The notes: a model not told the origin generated them from the letters alone. DNA of 6,859 nucleotides from Candidatus Sericytochromatia bacterium (GCA_913773825.1 CAJYHH010000258.1:1-6859), one strand, 5' to 3'; positions 1 through 6,239 are shown, counted from the first letter of the stretch. Numbers and translations are program-made.

Positions 1-320
1 CCTTTTAAAACATGCTGAAGCGCAAAGATATCCATCCAGGACTGGTGATTGCTGACAACTAAATAAGAACGCTCTGAATTGAGACCTTCAAGACCTTGCA
101 CATCCCATTTAATCGGCGGCGTCAGGGTTACAATCCAGCTATTTCCCTCTACCCAGGCTTGCGCACAGCGAATCAGCGCTTTAGAACTCCAGGGCCTTAA
201 AGGCGGAATCACCAGCTTGATCAGAATAAAAGGAATAAAGACAATCACCCAAAATACGGTATTGAGCGCAATCAACGAAGCTGTGAGCACAAACATCAGG
301 CTTTTTAGAACAGCAGACAT
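1..320 (-). CDS. PlsC/YihG-type lysophospholipid acyltransferase, N-terminal part
   Basis: This is the first 106 codons of a protein cut by the left window edge. It is too short to be an isolated complete ORF but is clearly coding. An N-terminal hydrophobic stretch (about residues 8-40) should be a membrane anchor. It is followed by KWDVQGLEGL (about 71-80) and NHQSWMD (91-97). The latter is acyltransferase block I, HX4D, whose His and Asp form the catalytic pair of glycerol-3-phosphate/lysophosphatidate acyltransferases. The order (membrane helix, 'W-V-GLEGL', then 'NHxSWxD') recalls E. coli YihG, an inner-membrane acyltransferase that helps set phospholipid acyl composition. By family, it would transfer an acyl chain to the sn-2 position of a lysophospholipid on the cytoplasmic face. 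The start ATG at 320 has GGAGG six bases upstream. A 5-bp GC arm pair (325-329 with 352-356) could partly cover this GGAGG in the mRNA. It lies 112 bases downstream of the lipoprotein gene on the same strand with no clear terminator between, so cotranscription is possible. The other acyltransferase motifs lie outside the window. Confidence 0.85.
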   Translation of the reverse strand, partial: MSAVLKSLMFVLTASLIALNTVFWVIVFIPFILIKLVIPPLRPWSSKALIRCAQAWVEGNSWIVTLTPPIKWDVQGLEGLNSERSYLVVSNHQSWMDIFALQHVLK

Positions 321-432
321 CACCGGCCTCCGCAAGAATCTAATACAGTGTAGGCCAAAAGGCAGGCTCTAAGTGTCACAGTCTGGTCAAAGCCAGCAGA
401 AAAACCTAATGATGCAACTCAGTTTAAGCAGC

Positions 433-1128
433 TCAGTTAATCGGCCAAGCATTGGCTTCGATCCGCTCGCGAATCAGAGCTGCACGCTTTTTAAGCAATT
501 GTTTGCGCGGGTACTGATGCCAGCGTTTATCAATTTTGGCCAAGTCCTGAAGAATCTGCTCGTACTCTTTATCTGTTTTGGCTTTGGTTTGAGCCAGAGC
601 GTAAGCTTGTTTAAGCAACTTAAGTTGGTCAAGCGCTCCGATATCGGCATAGCCCAGCATGGCTTCACGCACAAGCAGACCTTGTTCATCCGTAAAATAT
701 GCTTTAAAACCACCTGTGCGCAGGGCTTTTTCTAGATAACAAGTGGCATAGGTGCGCTGAAGCGAAACGGGTAAACCGCTCATTGTGGCCAGCATAAACT
801 GAGTTGAAAACTGCTGACGGATTAAACTGCGATCTTCTAAATAAGCTTCTGTGGCTTCACAGATATAGCGACTGAGCAAAGTAGCGTCTTTTAGCTCATC
901 CAGCGCCTGGCGGCTAAAGCGCAGCGGGCCATCATGCACGCGCTTCATGCCTTTATCAGCCTCTTTGAGATCAATTTTAGCTGGCTTATTGGCGATGTCT
1001 TCCAAAGCCTGTTGAAAGCCGGGTTTATGTTTATCAGCCTGGGCAGTCTTTTGTGAATGTTGATGAGATTCTGGCTCAGGAGAACAAGCCATGAACATCA
1101 AACAGATAATCAACAAATAGCGGCGCAT
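433..1128 (-). CDS. Putative lipoprotein with DUF4375 (DMP19-like) core
   Basis: A complete 231-residue protein. The N-terminus is a short signal peptide: MRRY, a hydrophobic run, then FMAC with Cys15 as the lipobox cysteine. The lipobox is slightly atypical because Phe sits at -3. A polar, His/Gln/Lys-rich linker follows (about 16-60). The start is secure: AAGGAG lies six bases before ATG 1128. Residues about 118-180 resemble the DUF4375/DMP19 core: LPxSLQRTYATCYLEKAL, then GGF (139-141) and AYF (143-145), then an 'A-x-x-x-Y-A-D-IGA' helix (156-165) and LLKQAYAL. In that family the usual pattern is an 'NGGF-Q-YF' turn followed by a helix with an 'IGA'-type ending. The C-terminal 45 residues are Lys/Arg-rich and helical. 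The predicted location is a periplasm-facing outer- or inner-membrane lipoprotein. The function is unknown. Neisseria DMP19 is a cytosolic acidic DNA mimic, but this protein is basic and apparently exported, so that role should not be transferred. The domain assignment is from memory of the pattern; the lipoprotein call is firmer. Confidence 0.8.
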   Translation of the reverse strand: MRRYLLIICLMFMACSPEPESHQHSQKTAQADKHKPGFQQALEDIANKPAKIDLKEADKGMKRVHDGPLRFSRQALDELKDATLLSRYICEATEAYLEDRSLIRQQFSTQFMLATMSGLPVSLQRTYATCYLEKALRTGGFKAYFTDEQGLLVREAMLGYADIGALDQLKLLKQAYALAQTKAKTDKEYEQILQDLAKIDKRWHQYPRKQLLKKRAALIRERIEANAWPIN

Positions 1129-1146
1129 GGATGTCTCCTTAGCAGT

Positions 1147-1196
1147 TTAAAAAAGCCTGATGTCTAACAGTATACGACAGATGGCTAATTCAGGCT
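1147..1196 (-). terminator. Possible terminator after the Lrp-type regulator gene
   Basis: On the minus strand, AGCCTGA (1196-1190) can pair perfectly with TCAGGCT (1160-1154), and the second arm runs straight into T6 (1154-1149). The loop is long (29 bases), which weakens it as an intrinsic terminator. The stem-plus-U-tract arrangement and its position, 90 bases after the regulator stop and just before the lipoprotein ribosome site, are consistent with ending or attenuating readthrough from the regulator. A second, farther 5' arm for the same 3' arm lies at 1287-1279. Confidence 0.35.
1169..1174 (-). promoter_or_regulatory. Candidate -10 box for the lipoprotein gene
   Basis: On the minus strand this reads TATACT, one mismatch from the sigma70 -10 consensus. 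It would start transcription near 1162, leaving a leader of about 34 bases that contains the AAGGAG ribosome site before ATG 1128. No good TTGACA-like box sits 16-18 bases upstream, so the call rests on the -10 alone. It lies inside the loop of the hairpin at 1154-1196. Confidence 0.35.
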
Positions 1197-1232
1197 GGGA
1201 AGCTCTGTTACTTTGAAAATAGCGTTTATCCA

Positions 1233-1262
1233 GAATAAATAGCCTATCAGCTTTAACAGGCT
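1233..1262 (-). terminator. Weak hairpin 25 bases after the Lrp stop
   Basis: On the minus strand, AGCCTGT (1262-1256) pairs with ATAGGCT (1247-1241) as a 7-bp stem that includes one G-U pair in RNA, around an 8-base loop. It is followed by ATTTATTC. Stem and U-tract are both poor. It may act alone or with the hairpin at 1154-1196 to end the regulator transcript. Confidence 0.25.
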
Positions 1263-1286
1263 CTGGGCTCAGCCATTGCATCAGGC

Positions 1287-1754
1287 TTACAGCCTTGAAC
1301 GCTCAAAGATTGTCTGCAAAACAAAAATCGAGACCGATCGCTCAGACAAACCTTCCATACGCAGCTTATCAAGCAGTTGCTGGAGCTCCATGGGCGTGGA
1401 TGTACGGGTTTTCAGAATCAAATCATCTTCGCCCGCCACAGAATGACATTCTTCAATTTCAGGAAAGACGCTAAATAGCTCACCGGCTTCTTTAGTGCCC
1501 ATTCGGCCCGTGCGAATCCGCACAAAGGCCGTTACGGGTAATCCAATCCGAGCATAGTCCAGCTCAACCCCATAGCGCTTGATCACGCCTGCCTTTTCCA
1601 TTTTTCTGACGCGTCCGTGTACAGCCGGCGCCGTCAGGCCAACCGTATCTCCCATTTCATTAAATGAAAGTTTGGCGTCCTGGGCCAGGAGCTTAAGAAT
1701 ATTCAGATCTATTTCATCGAGACGCACTTGCTGACCAAGATGGCTTAACGGCAT
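1287..1754 (-). CDS. Lrp/AsnC-family transcriptional regulator
   Basis: A 155-residue protein of typical Lrp/AsnC length. Numbered from Met at 1754, residues about 12-60 form the winged helix-turn-helix: LDEIDLNILKLLAQD, then a recognition helix around VGLTAPAVHGRVRKME and the 'KAGVIKRYGVELD' exit to the wing. Residues about 74-150 are the RAM/ligand-binding domain, a ferredoxin-like fold. Its SVAGEDDLILKTRT segment (105-118) matches the usual 'G-D/E-D-D' turn, which in Lrp proteins sits near the effector site at dimer contacts. These proteins assemble as octamers, bind phased AT-rich sites and usually respond to amino acids. An in-frame ATG four codons earlier (1766) has no ribosome site, whereas ATG 1754 has GGAG at 1764-1761, six bases upstream, so 1754 is preferred. 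It is divergent from the EamA exporter, which suggests it controls that gene and itself. That is inferred from arrangement; the effector cannot be read from the sequence. Confidence 0.93.
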   Translation of the reverse strand: MPLSHLGQQVRLDEIDLNILKLLAQDAKLSFNEMGDTVGLTAPAVHGRVRKMEKAGVIKRYGVELDYARIGLPVTAFVRIRTGRMGTKEAGELFSVFPEIEECHSVAGEDDLILKTRTSTPMELQQLLDKLRMEGLSERSVSIFVLQTIFERSRL

Positions 1755-1821
1755 TTCATTCTCCATTTAAGGGTGTTCATTGGGGTTTCATTTAATTATT
1801 TTAAGCGATTATCCTCTTCTT
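1755..1821. promoter_or_regulatory. Divergent control region between regulator and exporter
   Basis: These 67 bases must hold the promoters of both divergent genes, apart from any part that lies within their coding ends. The right half is very AT-rich (TTTAATTATTTTAA, 1791-1804). TTCATT occurs three times in the same orientation, starting at 1755, 1776 and 1787 (steps of 21 and 11 bases). CATTTAA occurs at 1764 and 1789. Such phased AT-rich repeats suit binding by an Lrp-type octamer. For the plus strand, GATTAT (1807-1812) is a possible -10 giving an almost leaderless message for ATG 1822. No -35 box is convincing on either strand, so the exact promoters are not assigned. Confidence 0.5.
1761..1764 (-). 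promoter_or_regulatory. Ribosome binding site that sets the Lrp-type start
   Basis: The minus strand reads GGAG, then AATGAA, then ATG 1754-1752: a standard Shine-Dalgarno core at six-base spacing. It overlaps the alternative ATG at 1766, whose own upstream bases (ACACCCTTAA) lack any such core. Confidence 0.7.
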
Positions 1822-2787
1822 ATGAACAATATTAAACAAGACCTCTCTTTAAAACCACCCACCGTTATTTTATCGCCCCCTGAAACTCTCAAAACAGCAA
1901 GGCCCAATTCTCGTAGTTATGCCTTACGCACCGCAATTCTGGCTTTTGCAGCCGTTTACCTGATCTGGGGTTCTACTTTTGTCGCGATTCGCGTTGGCAT
2001 CGAAAGCCTATCACCCTGGCTGCTTGTCTTTGGACGATTTGCTCTGGCCGGCGGCATCAGCTATGGCATCGGCGCCCTGCTGAGGGAAGAGTCACTAAAT
2101 CGCAAAGAAGTCCTGGTTGCGATGGGCAGCGGATCCTTGCTGATTTTTTCAAATGGTTTAGTCGCAGTCAGCGAAAAAACTTTAGCCTCTGGTCTGGTAG
2201 CGGTTGTGATTGGCGCCCTGCCAATCTGGATTATGTTAATCGGCTGGGCCTTTTTTGGGCAGGCTCGTCCAACGTTGCTTAAATTAGGCGGCGCCCTCTT
2301 TGGCTTAGCCGGCATTGGCCTGATTGCCGGCAGTCATTTACAGCTTGAATCGTCGGGATTGCCAGCACTCGCTTTGCTCATGCTCTCAACCTCGATGTGG
2401 GCTTTTGGCACACTGGTTCAGCGTCGTTTAACCGAACTCAAAAGCCTGTTTAGATTTACCGGCCTGCAGATGCTAACGGGCTCAGTCTTAGGCGGGCTGC
2501 TGAGCCTGGGCACAGAAGCACCCTGGACGCTAGATTTTGCAAGGGTCAGCCCCTCGTCCTGGGCGGCAGTTGTTTATCTGGCGATCTTTGGCTCAGTGAT
2601 TGCCTTTACAGCCTTTAACTGGCTGACCCGCCATGTCGAAACTCATCTGGTCAGCACTTATGCCCTGGTCAATCCTGTAATTGCCGTAGGCCTGGGCTGG
2701 CTGTTTTTTAGCGAGCCCGTTACCGGCAGCTTTGCTGCAGCTGTAGCCTGTGTCCTAATCGGTGTCAGCCTGATGATGAAGCGCTGA
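1822..2787 (+). CDS. EamA/DMT-family exporter (YedA-like)
   Basis: A 321-residue inner-membrane carrier built from two EamA repeats (about residues 37-170 and 180-320). Ten hydrophobic segments are expected after a polar 35-residue cytoplasmic tail. Family marks are visible: IWGSTFVAIRVGIE at the first helix (48-61), the FGRF motif (70-73) in the second, SMWAFGT opening the second repeat (191-197), YLAIFGSVIAF (252-262), and TYALVNPVIAV plus LFFSEPVT (279-301) near the end. The overall pattern is closest to E. coli YedA and related drug/metabolite exporters. By family it would export amino acids or similar small metabolites using the proton gradient; the substrate is not readable from the sequence. 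The divergent Lrp-type gene supports an amino-acid-related substrate. The frame is open back to a TTG at 1780 preceded by AAGGG, which would give 335 residues, but that leaves only 25 bases between the two divergent start codons. ATG 1822 is preferred although it has no clear ribosome site. The N-terminus is therefore uncertain and the rest is secure. Confidence 0.92.
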   Translation: MNNIKQDLSLKPPTVILSPPETLKTARPNSRSYALRTAILAFAAVYLIWGSTFVAIRVGIESLSPWLLVFGRFALAGGISYGIGALLREESLNRKEVLVAMGSGSLLIFSNGLVAVSEKTLASGLVAVVIGALPIWIMLIGWAFFGQARPTLLKLGGALFGLAGIGLIAGSHLQLESSGLPALALLMLSTSMWAFGTLVQRRLTELKSLFRFTGLQMLTGSVLGGLLSLGTEAPWTLDFARVSPSSWAAVVYLAIFGSVIAFTAFNWLTRHVETHLVSTYALVNPVIAVGLGWLFFSEPVTGSFAAAVACVLIGVSLMMKR

Positions 2788-2838
2788 TAGGCGCTATAAA
2801 ATAGACAATTTTAAACTATCGACTCTTGCTCAACATGC

Positions 2839-2883
2839 GCTCATCCTGAGCCTGTGGATGTATCTAAAATTTAACGGATGAGC
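2839..2883. repeat. Inverted repeat next to the convergent terminator
   Basis: GCTCATCC (2839-2846) and GGATGAGC (2876-2883) are perfect 8-bp inverted arms around a 29-base spacer. The second arm directly abuts the terminator stem at 2884. It may form an additional hairpin in the 3' end of the tricorn transcript or of the exporter transcript. There is no U-tract of its own. Confidence 0.45.
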
Positions 2884-2928
2884 ATAAAGCCCCGCAGAGA
2901 ATCTCTACGGGGCTTTATCTTGTTATTT
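2884..2928. terminator. Strong intrinsic terminator shared by convergent genes
   Basis: ATAAAGCCCCG (2884-2894) pairs perfectly with CGGGGCTTTAT (2908-2918). Inside, AGAG-AAT-CTCT continues the stem after a single C/A mismatch, so it is a long GC-rich hairpin with a three-base loop. On the plus strand it is followed by CTTGTTATTT, so it terminates the exporter transcript, which stops 97 bases earlier. Because A-rich and T-rich arms flank the GC core, it should also work on the minus strand for the tricorn gene, whose stop codon is only 25 bases away. The minus-strand U-tract is shorter. Confidence 0.9.
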
Positions 2929-2943
2929 AATTAACGGACGGGC

Positions 2944-5900
2944 TTAAGCGCGCGGCGGTAAGTCCGGACGTTTCAGCACCGGACGGCGGCTGAAATCAGG
3001 CACTTCAGGTGGATTTTCCTTAAGCATCTTGAGCAGTTCTTCGATCGCACGGGCCAGCTGAGGGTCAGTGCCCTGCTGGTAATCATGCGGTGCATACTCC
3101 ACTTCGATGTCAGGACGTGTGCCGTAGTTTTCAACTTCCCAACCCACATCGTGGAACCAGAAAGAGTACTCAGGCTGGGTGGTAATGCTGCCATCAACCA
3201 GCTTGCCCTGGCTATTGATACCGATAACCCCACCCCAGGTGCGTTTACCAACCAGAGGGCCCAGCTTCATCATCTTAAATGAATGACTGAAAATATCACC
3301 GTCAGAGCCAGCGTTTTCATCAGTCAGGGCCAGAATCGGTCCAAGCACTGAATAAGATGGATAGGGCTCGGGTGTGCCCCAACGGGGGATGTCGTAGCCG
3401 AGACGACGACGATTGAGCTTATCAAGCAGCAGCTGTGAAACATGGCCACCGCCGTTAAAGCGCACATCGACCAGTAGAGCCGGATACTGGCACTCAGTCA
3501 GGTAATAGCGATGGAATTCGGCAAAGCCAACCGGGCCCATATCGGGAATATGTACATAGCCAATCTGGCCATTTGACAGAGCCTGGACTTTAGCGCGATT
3601 AGATTCTACCCAGTCGCGGTAGCGCGGCGGAGCTTCGTTATCGAGCGTGCGCACCTGAACTTTACGGCCACTATTGAGGGTCAGCAGCACGTCTGTGCGA
3701 GTCTGATTCACCAAAGCCTGACCAGGCGTAAAACCATGGCTCAGACGCTGGCCGTTAATCGCCACAACGACATCGCCAACATTCAGATTCACGCCGGGTT
3801 TAGCCAGCGGGCCACCGCGGTTAGGCTCCCAGTGATCGCCGCGCACAATATGCGTGATCCGATAGCCTTTTTCGTTTTCATCCCAGACAAAGTCAGCGCC
3901 AAGATGCCCCTGTTTGTAATTGGGTTCTGGACGATAATCGCCGCCCATTTCATAAGCATGAGAAGTGCCCAGTTCACCCTGGACTTCCCACATCAGGTCA
4001 GAGTATTCAGAACGGCTGCCGAGGCGATCGAGCAGGGGTGAATAACGCGAGCGCACTTCTTCCCAATCCACACCAGACATATTTTCGGTCCAGAAATGGT
4101 CACGCATTCGGCGCCAGGCGTCGTTAAACATCTGGCTCCACTCTTTTAAAGGCACGACTGATACACGTACGCGGTTAAAATCAACCAGGCCAGATTTACG
4201 ACCGGGCTTACCATCACCAAGCATTTTATCTGAAGGCTTTTCGCCAGCAGGCATCACGCGTAGCTTGCCATCAGCCCAGATGGCCATCTGTTTGCCGTTA
4301 CCAGAAACAGCAAAGCTCTGGATACCGTCGATGATATGCTCTTCTTCACGGGTCTTCATATTGAAGCTTTTGACCACGCCGCGCACTTTAGAGTTCTCAA
4401 ACCACTCTTCGTCGAGGCTGCCGTAGACCGGGAAAGCGCTATAGAGGACTTTGCCTTCAATCGCGAGAATCTTATGATAACGACCGTCTTTGACCGGGAA
4501 AGCGACCAGACGGTCCTGAATGCCATCAAGGTCAATCTGAATCGTCTTGGGCTTCTTCTCGCCTTTATCCTCGTCTTTTTTTGACTCTTCTTTTTTGTCT
4601 TTGTCATCTTTTTTGTCTATCAGCATGTCAGCATCAGGCAAAAAGGGTGAGCGCAGGTCTTTCTGCAGAGTTACCAGATAGGGACGGGTCCCGTAAGGGA
4701 AGCCCAGGGCAAAATGAAGGGTGTCGTAAGCGGGGTTAAACTCACGTGACGAGATAAAATACAGATACTTGCCATCTGGATCAAAGCAGGGCGCATAGTC
4801 CTGCATCACGGGGCGCGTAACATCATGCGTCTCGCCGCTGGTGACGTTCACCAGGCGGATAATCGACATATTGGGTCGGGTCTCAATTGAATAAGCGATC
4901 CATTGGCCGTCAGGCGACCAGGCTGGCATTCCGATTTGTTGCTGAGAAGTTTTATCCAGCAAGCGGGTGGTGTGTTTATCTAAATCAACGACTAACAGCT
5001 CGCGGCGATGGTTAACGACAGCCAGCTGAGCCGTTGCGGGTGAAATCGCCACATGATCCGGACGACCCAAAGACATGTCATCTACACGCACCGGTTCTTG
5101 AGAACCATCAAGCCAATGGATCTCAACAGCTTCTTCGCCGCTGGCATCACTGGTTAAAGCAACACGTTTATTGTCGTTGACAAAGTGCACCGTGCGATAA
5201 CGCACGCCGTCCCGCTCGCCATACTGGCTGACAGCACCTTCAAACATCGGCATCGTAAAGACTTTGCCACGGGTAATCAGGCCGATTGAATGACCATCTG
5301 GATGCAGGGAGTACTGATTCAGATAGCGACTGGCTGAAACAAATTTGCGACTGCGCTGAATCTGCGGGCTGGTCCAGGTAATTTCAATTTTTTCAGACGT
5401 GTTCTGCTGCAGGTCGTAGCGCCAGAGGTCACCACCACACTGGTAAACAATATGTTCACCCTGATGATCCGGGAAACGCACATAAAAATCTTCATGATCC
5501 GTGTGACGCTTGAGATCACTGCCGTCGGGTGTGCAGGAATACAGATTGCCTGAGCCCTCATGATCTGAAACAAACCAGATCCGGTCCCCAATCCAGAGCG
5601 GTGAAGCCAGATTGCCTTCCAGGTCAATCAGCTGTTTATACGTGCCGCTGCCGTCAGCATCAATCCAGAGCACCCCTTTGGTACCACCACGATAGCGCTT
5701 CCAGCGCGCGGGGTCCCAGCTATGACGACCGACCACAATGCCGCCTTCAGCACCAAAGCTGATCTGGCTGGCCATGCCATAATGCATCGACTCAGCTTCG
5801 CCACCTTCAATACTGACTTTAAACAGCTCAACCATGCGGCGCATCGGCTGGCGGGCGCTCGAAGAACAGATCACCGATTTGCTATCAGGGCTCCAGCCGA

Positions 5901-6174
5901 CAACACGGTTAACCGCGGTGCCAAAATAAGTCAGACGACGAGGGACGCCGCCAACGGCCGGAATCACGTAAACTTCCTGATGGCCTTCATCTGAACCGAT
6001 ATAAGCGATCCACTGGCCGTCGGGGGAAAAGCGCGGATTGGCGATCTGGCCGAGGTTGGCAGTCAGACGAGTGGCATAGCCGCCGCTCAGGGGAACGGCC
6101 CAGAGATCGTCTTCGCAGCCAAAGACCACCGTGGTGCCGTGCAAAGTGGGCCAACGGTAATAACCTTGATGCAT
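2944..6174 (-). CDS. Tricorn-type protease homolog (peptidase family S41)
   Basis: A complete protein of 1076 residues from ATG 6174, close to the roughly 1070 residues of archaeal tricorn. Order: an N-terminal beta-propeller with PD40-type repeats (FSPDG 49-53, WSPD 94-97), a second propeller (WSPDG 419-423, FDPDG 464-468), a helical C1 region, a PDZ domain (about 752-842, with VGDVVVAINGQRL) and the C-terminal S41 catalytic domain. Likely active-site residues are Ser738-His739 (GTSHAYE), nucleophile Ser957 (NAGSDGD) and Glu1015 (WEVENYG). Asp928 aligns by spacing with the Asp that gives archaeal tricorn basic P1 preference. Gly910 and Asp958 fit the oxyanion hole. Arg112-Arg113 may match the pair that anchors substrate C-termini. 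It would act in the cytosol, as no signal peptide is seen, cutting oligopeptides to short peptides for aminopeptidases. A Lys/Asp/Glu-rich low-complexity insert sits at 520-543 in the second propeller. The GTG at 6213, 13 codons upstream, lacks a ribosome site and is rejected. No aminopeptidase partner is in the window. Confidence 0.95.
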   Translation of the reverse strand: MHQGYYRWPTLHGTTVVFGCEDDLWAVPLSGGYATRLTANLGQIANPRFSPDGQWIAYIGSDEGHQEVYVIPAVGGVPRRLTYFGTAVNRVVGWSPDSKSVICSSSARQPMRRMVELFKVSIEGGEAESMHYGMASQISFGAEGGIVVGRHSWDPARWKRYRGGTKGVLWIDADGSGTYKQLIDLEGNLASPLWIGDRIWFVSDHEGSGNLYSCTPDGSDLKRHTDHEDFYVRFPDHQGEHIVYQCGGDLWRYDLQQNTSEKIEITWTSPQIQRSRKFVSASRYLNQYSLHPDGHSIGLITRGKVFTMPMFEGAVSQYGERDGVRYRTVHFVNDNKRVALTSDASGEEAVEIHWLDGSQEPVRVDDMSLGRPDHVAISPATAQLAVVNHRRELLVVDLDKHTTRLLDKTSQQQIGMPAWSPDGQWIAYSIETRPNMSIIRLVNVTSGETHDVTRPVMQDYAPCFDPDGKYLYFISSREFNPAYDTLHFALGFPYGTRPYLVTLQKDLRSPFLPDADMLIDKKDDKDKKEESKKDEDKGEKKPKTIQIDLDGIQDRLVAFPVKDGRYHKILAIEGKVLYSAFPVYGSLDEEWFENSKVRGVVKSFNMKTREEEHIIDGIQSFAVSGNGKQMAIWADGKLRVMPAGEKPSDKMLGDGKPGRKSGLVDFNRVRVSVVPLKEWSQMFNDAWRRMRDHFWTENMSGVDWEEVRSRYSPLLDRLGSRSEYSDLMWEVQGELGTSHAYEMGGDYRPEPNYKQGHLGADFVWDENEKGYRITHIVRGDHWEPNRGGPLAKPGVNLNVGDVVVAINGQRLSHGFTPGQALVNQTRTDVLLTLNSGRKVQVRTLDNEAPPRYRDWVESNRAKVQALSNGQIGYVHIPDMGPVGFAEFHRYYLTECQYPALLVDVRFNGGGHVSQLLLDKLNRRRLGYDIPRWGTPEPYPSYSVLGPILALTDENAGSDGDIFSHSFKMMKLGPLVGKRTWGGVIGINSQGKLVDGSITTQPEYSFWFHDVGWEVENYGTRPDIEVEYAPHDYQQGTDPQLARAIEELLKMLKENPPEVPDFSRRPVLKRPDLPPRA

Positions 6175-6180
6175 AGTAGA

Positions 6181-6186
6181 TTCCTC
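6181..6186 (-). promoter_or_regulatory. Ribosome binding site that sets the tricorn start
   Basis: The minus strand reads GAGGAA, then six bases (TCTACT), then ATG 6174. This is a clear Shine-Dalgarno sequence placed inside the 13-codon extension that would follow from GTG 6213. It therefore argues that the extension is untranslated leader. Confidence 0.8.
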
Positions 6187-6239
6187 ATGTTCTGCGTAGT
6201 GGGCGGCGGGCACAACCGGCGCCTGGAAATGTAGAGCTC

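Noticed and set aside
79..735. Two plus-strand open frames (79-372 and 373-735) that could be small genes
   Set aside because: They lie antisense to the acyltransferase and lipoprotein genes, which have signal/membrane segments, recognisable motifs and good ribosome sites. The plus-strand products show no domain pattern.
1287..1766. Regulator starting at ATG 1766
   Set aside because: It has no ribosome site, and its own ATGGAG contributes the GGAG that correctly serves ATG 1754.
4356..4607. Minus-strand frame of 83 codons overlapping the A-rich insert, considered as a frameshift extension
   Set aside because: It is in the +1 frame, not the -1 frame expected from slippage on the A7 heptamer, and its Lys/Arg-rich sequence is what A-rich coding DNA gives by chance.
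4561..4620. A-rich/T-rich stretch as a promoter, terminator or repeat array
   Set aside because: It is explained by Lys, Asp and Glu codons in a low-complexity charged insert; there is no stem before the T-runs on the plus strand.
3085..5994. Several plus- and minus-strand frames of 62-102 codons inside the tricorn gene
   Set aside because: They are shadows in other frames of a gene with intact domain order and catalytic residues throughout; none shows its own ribosome site or motif.
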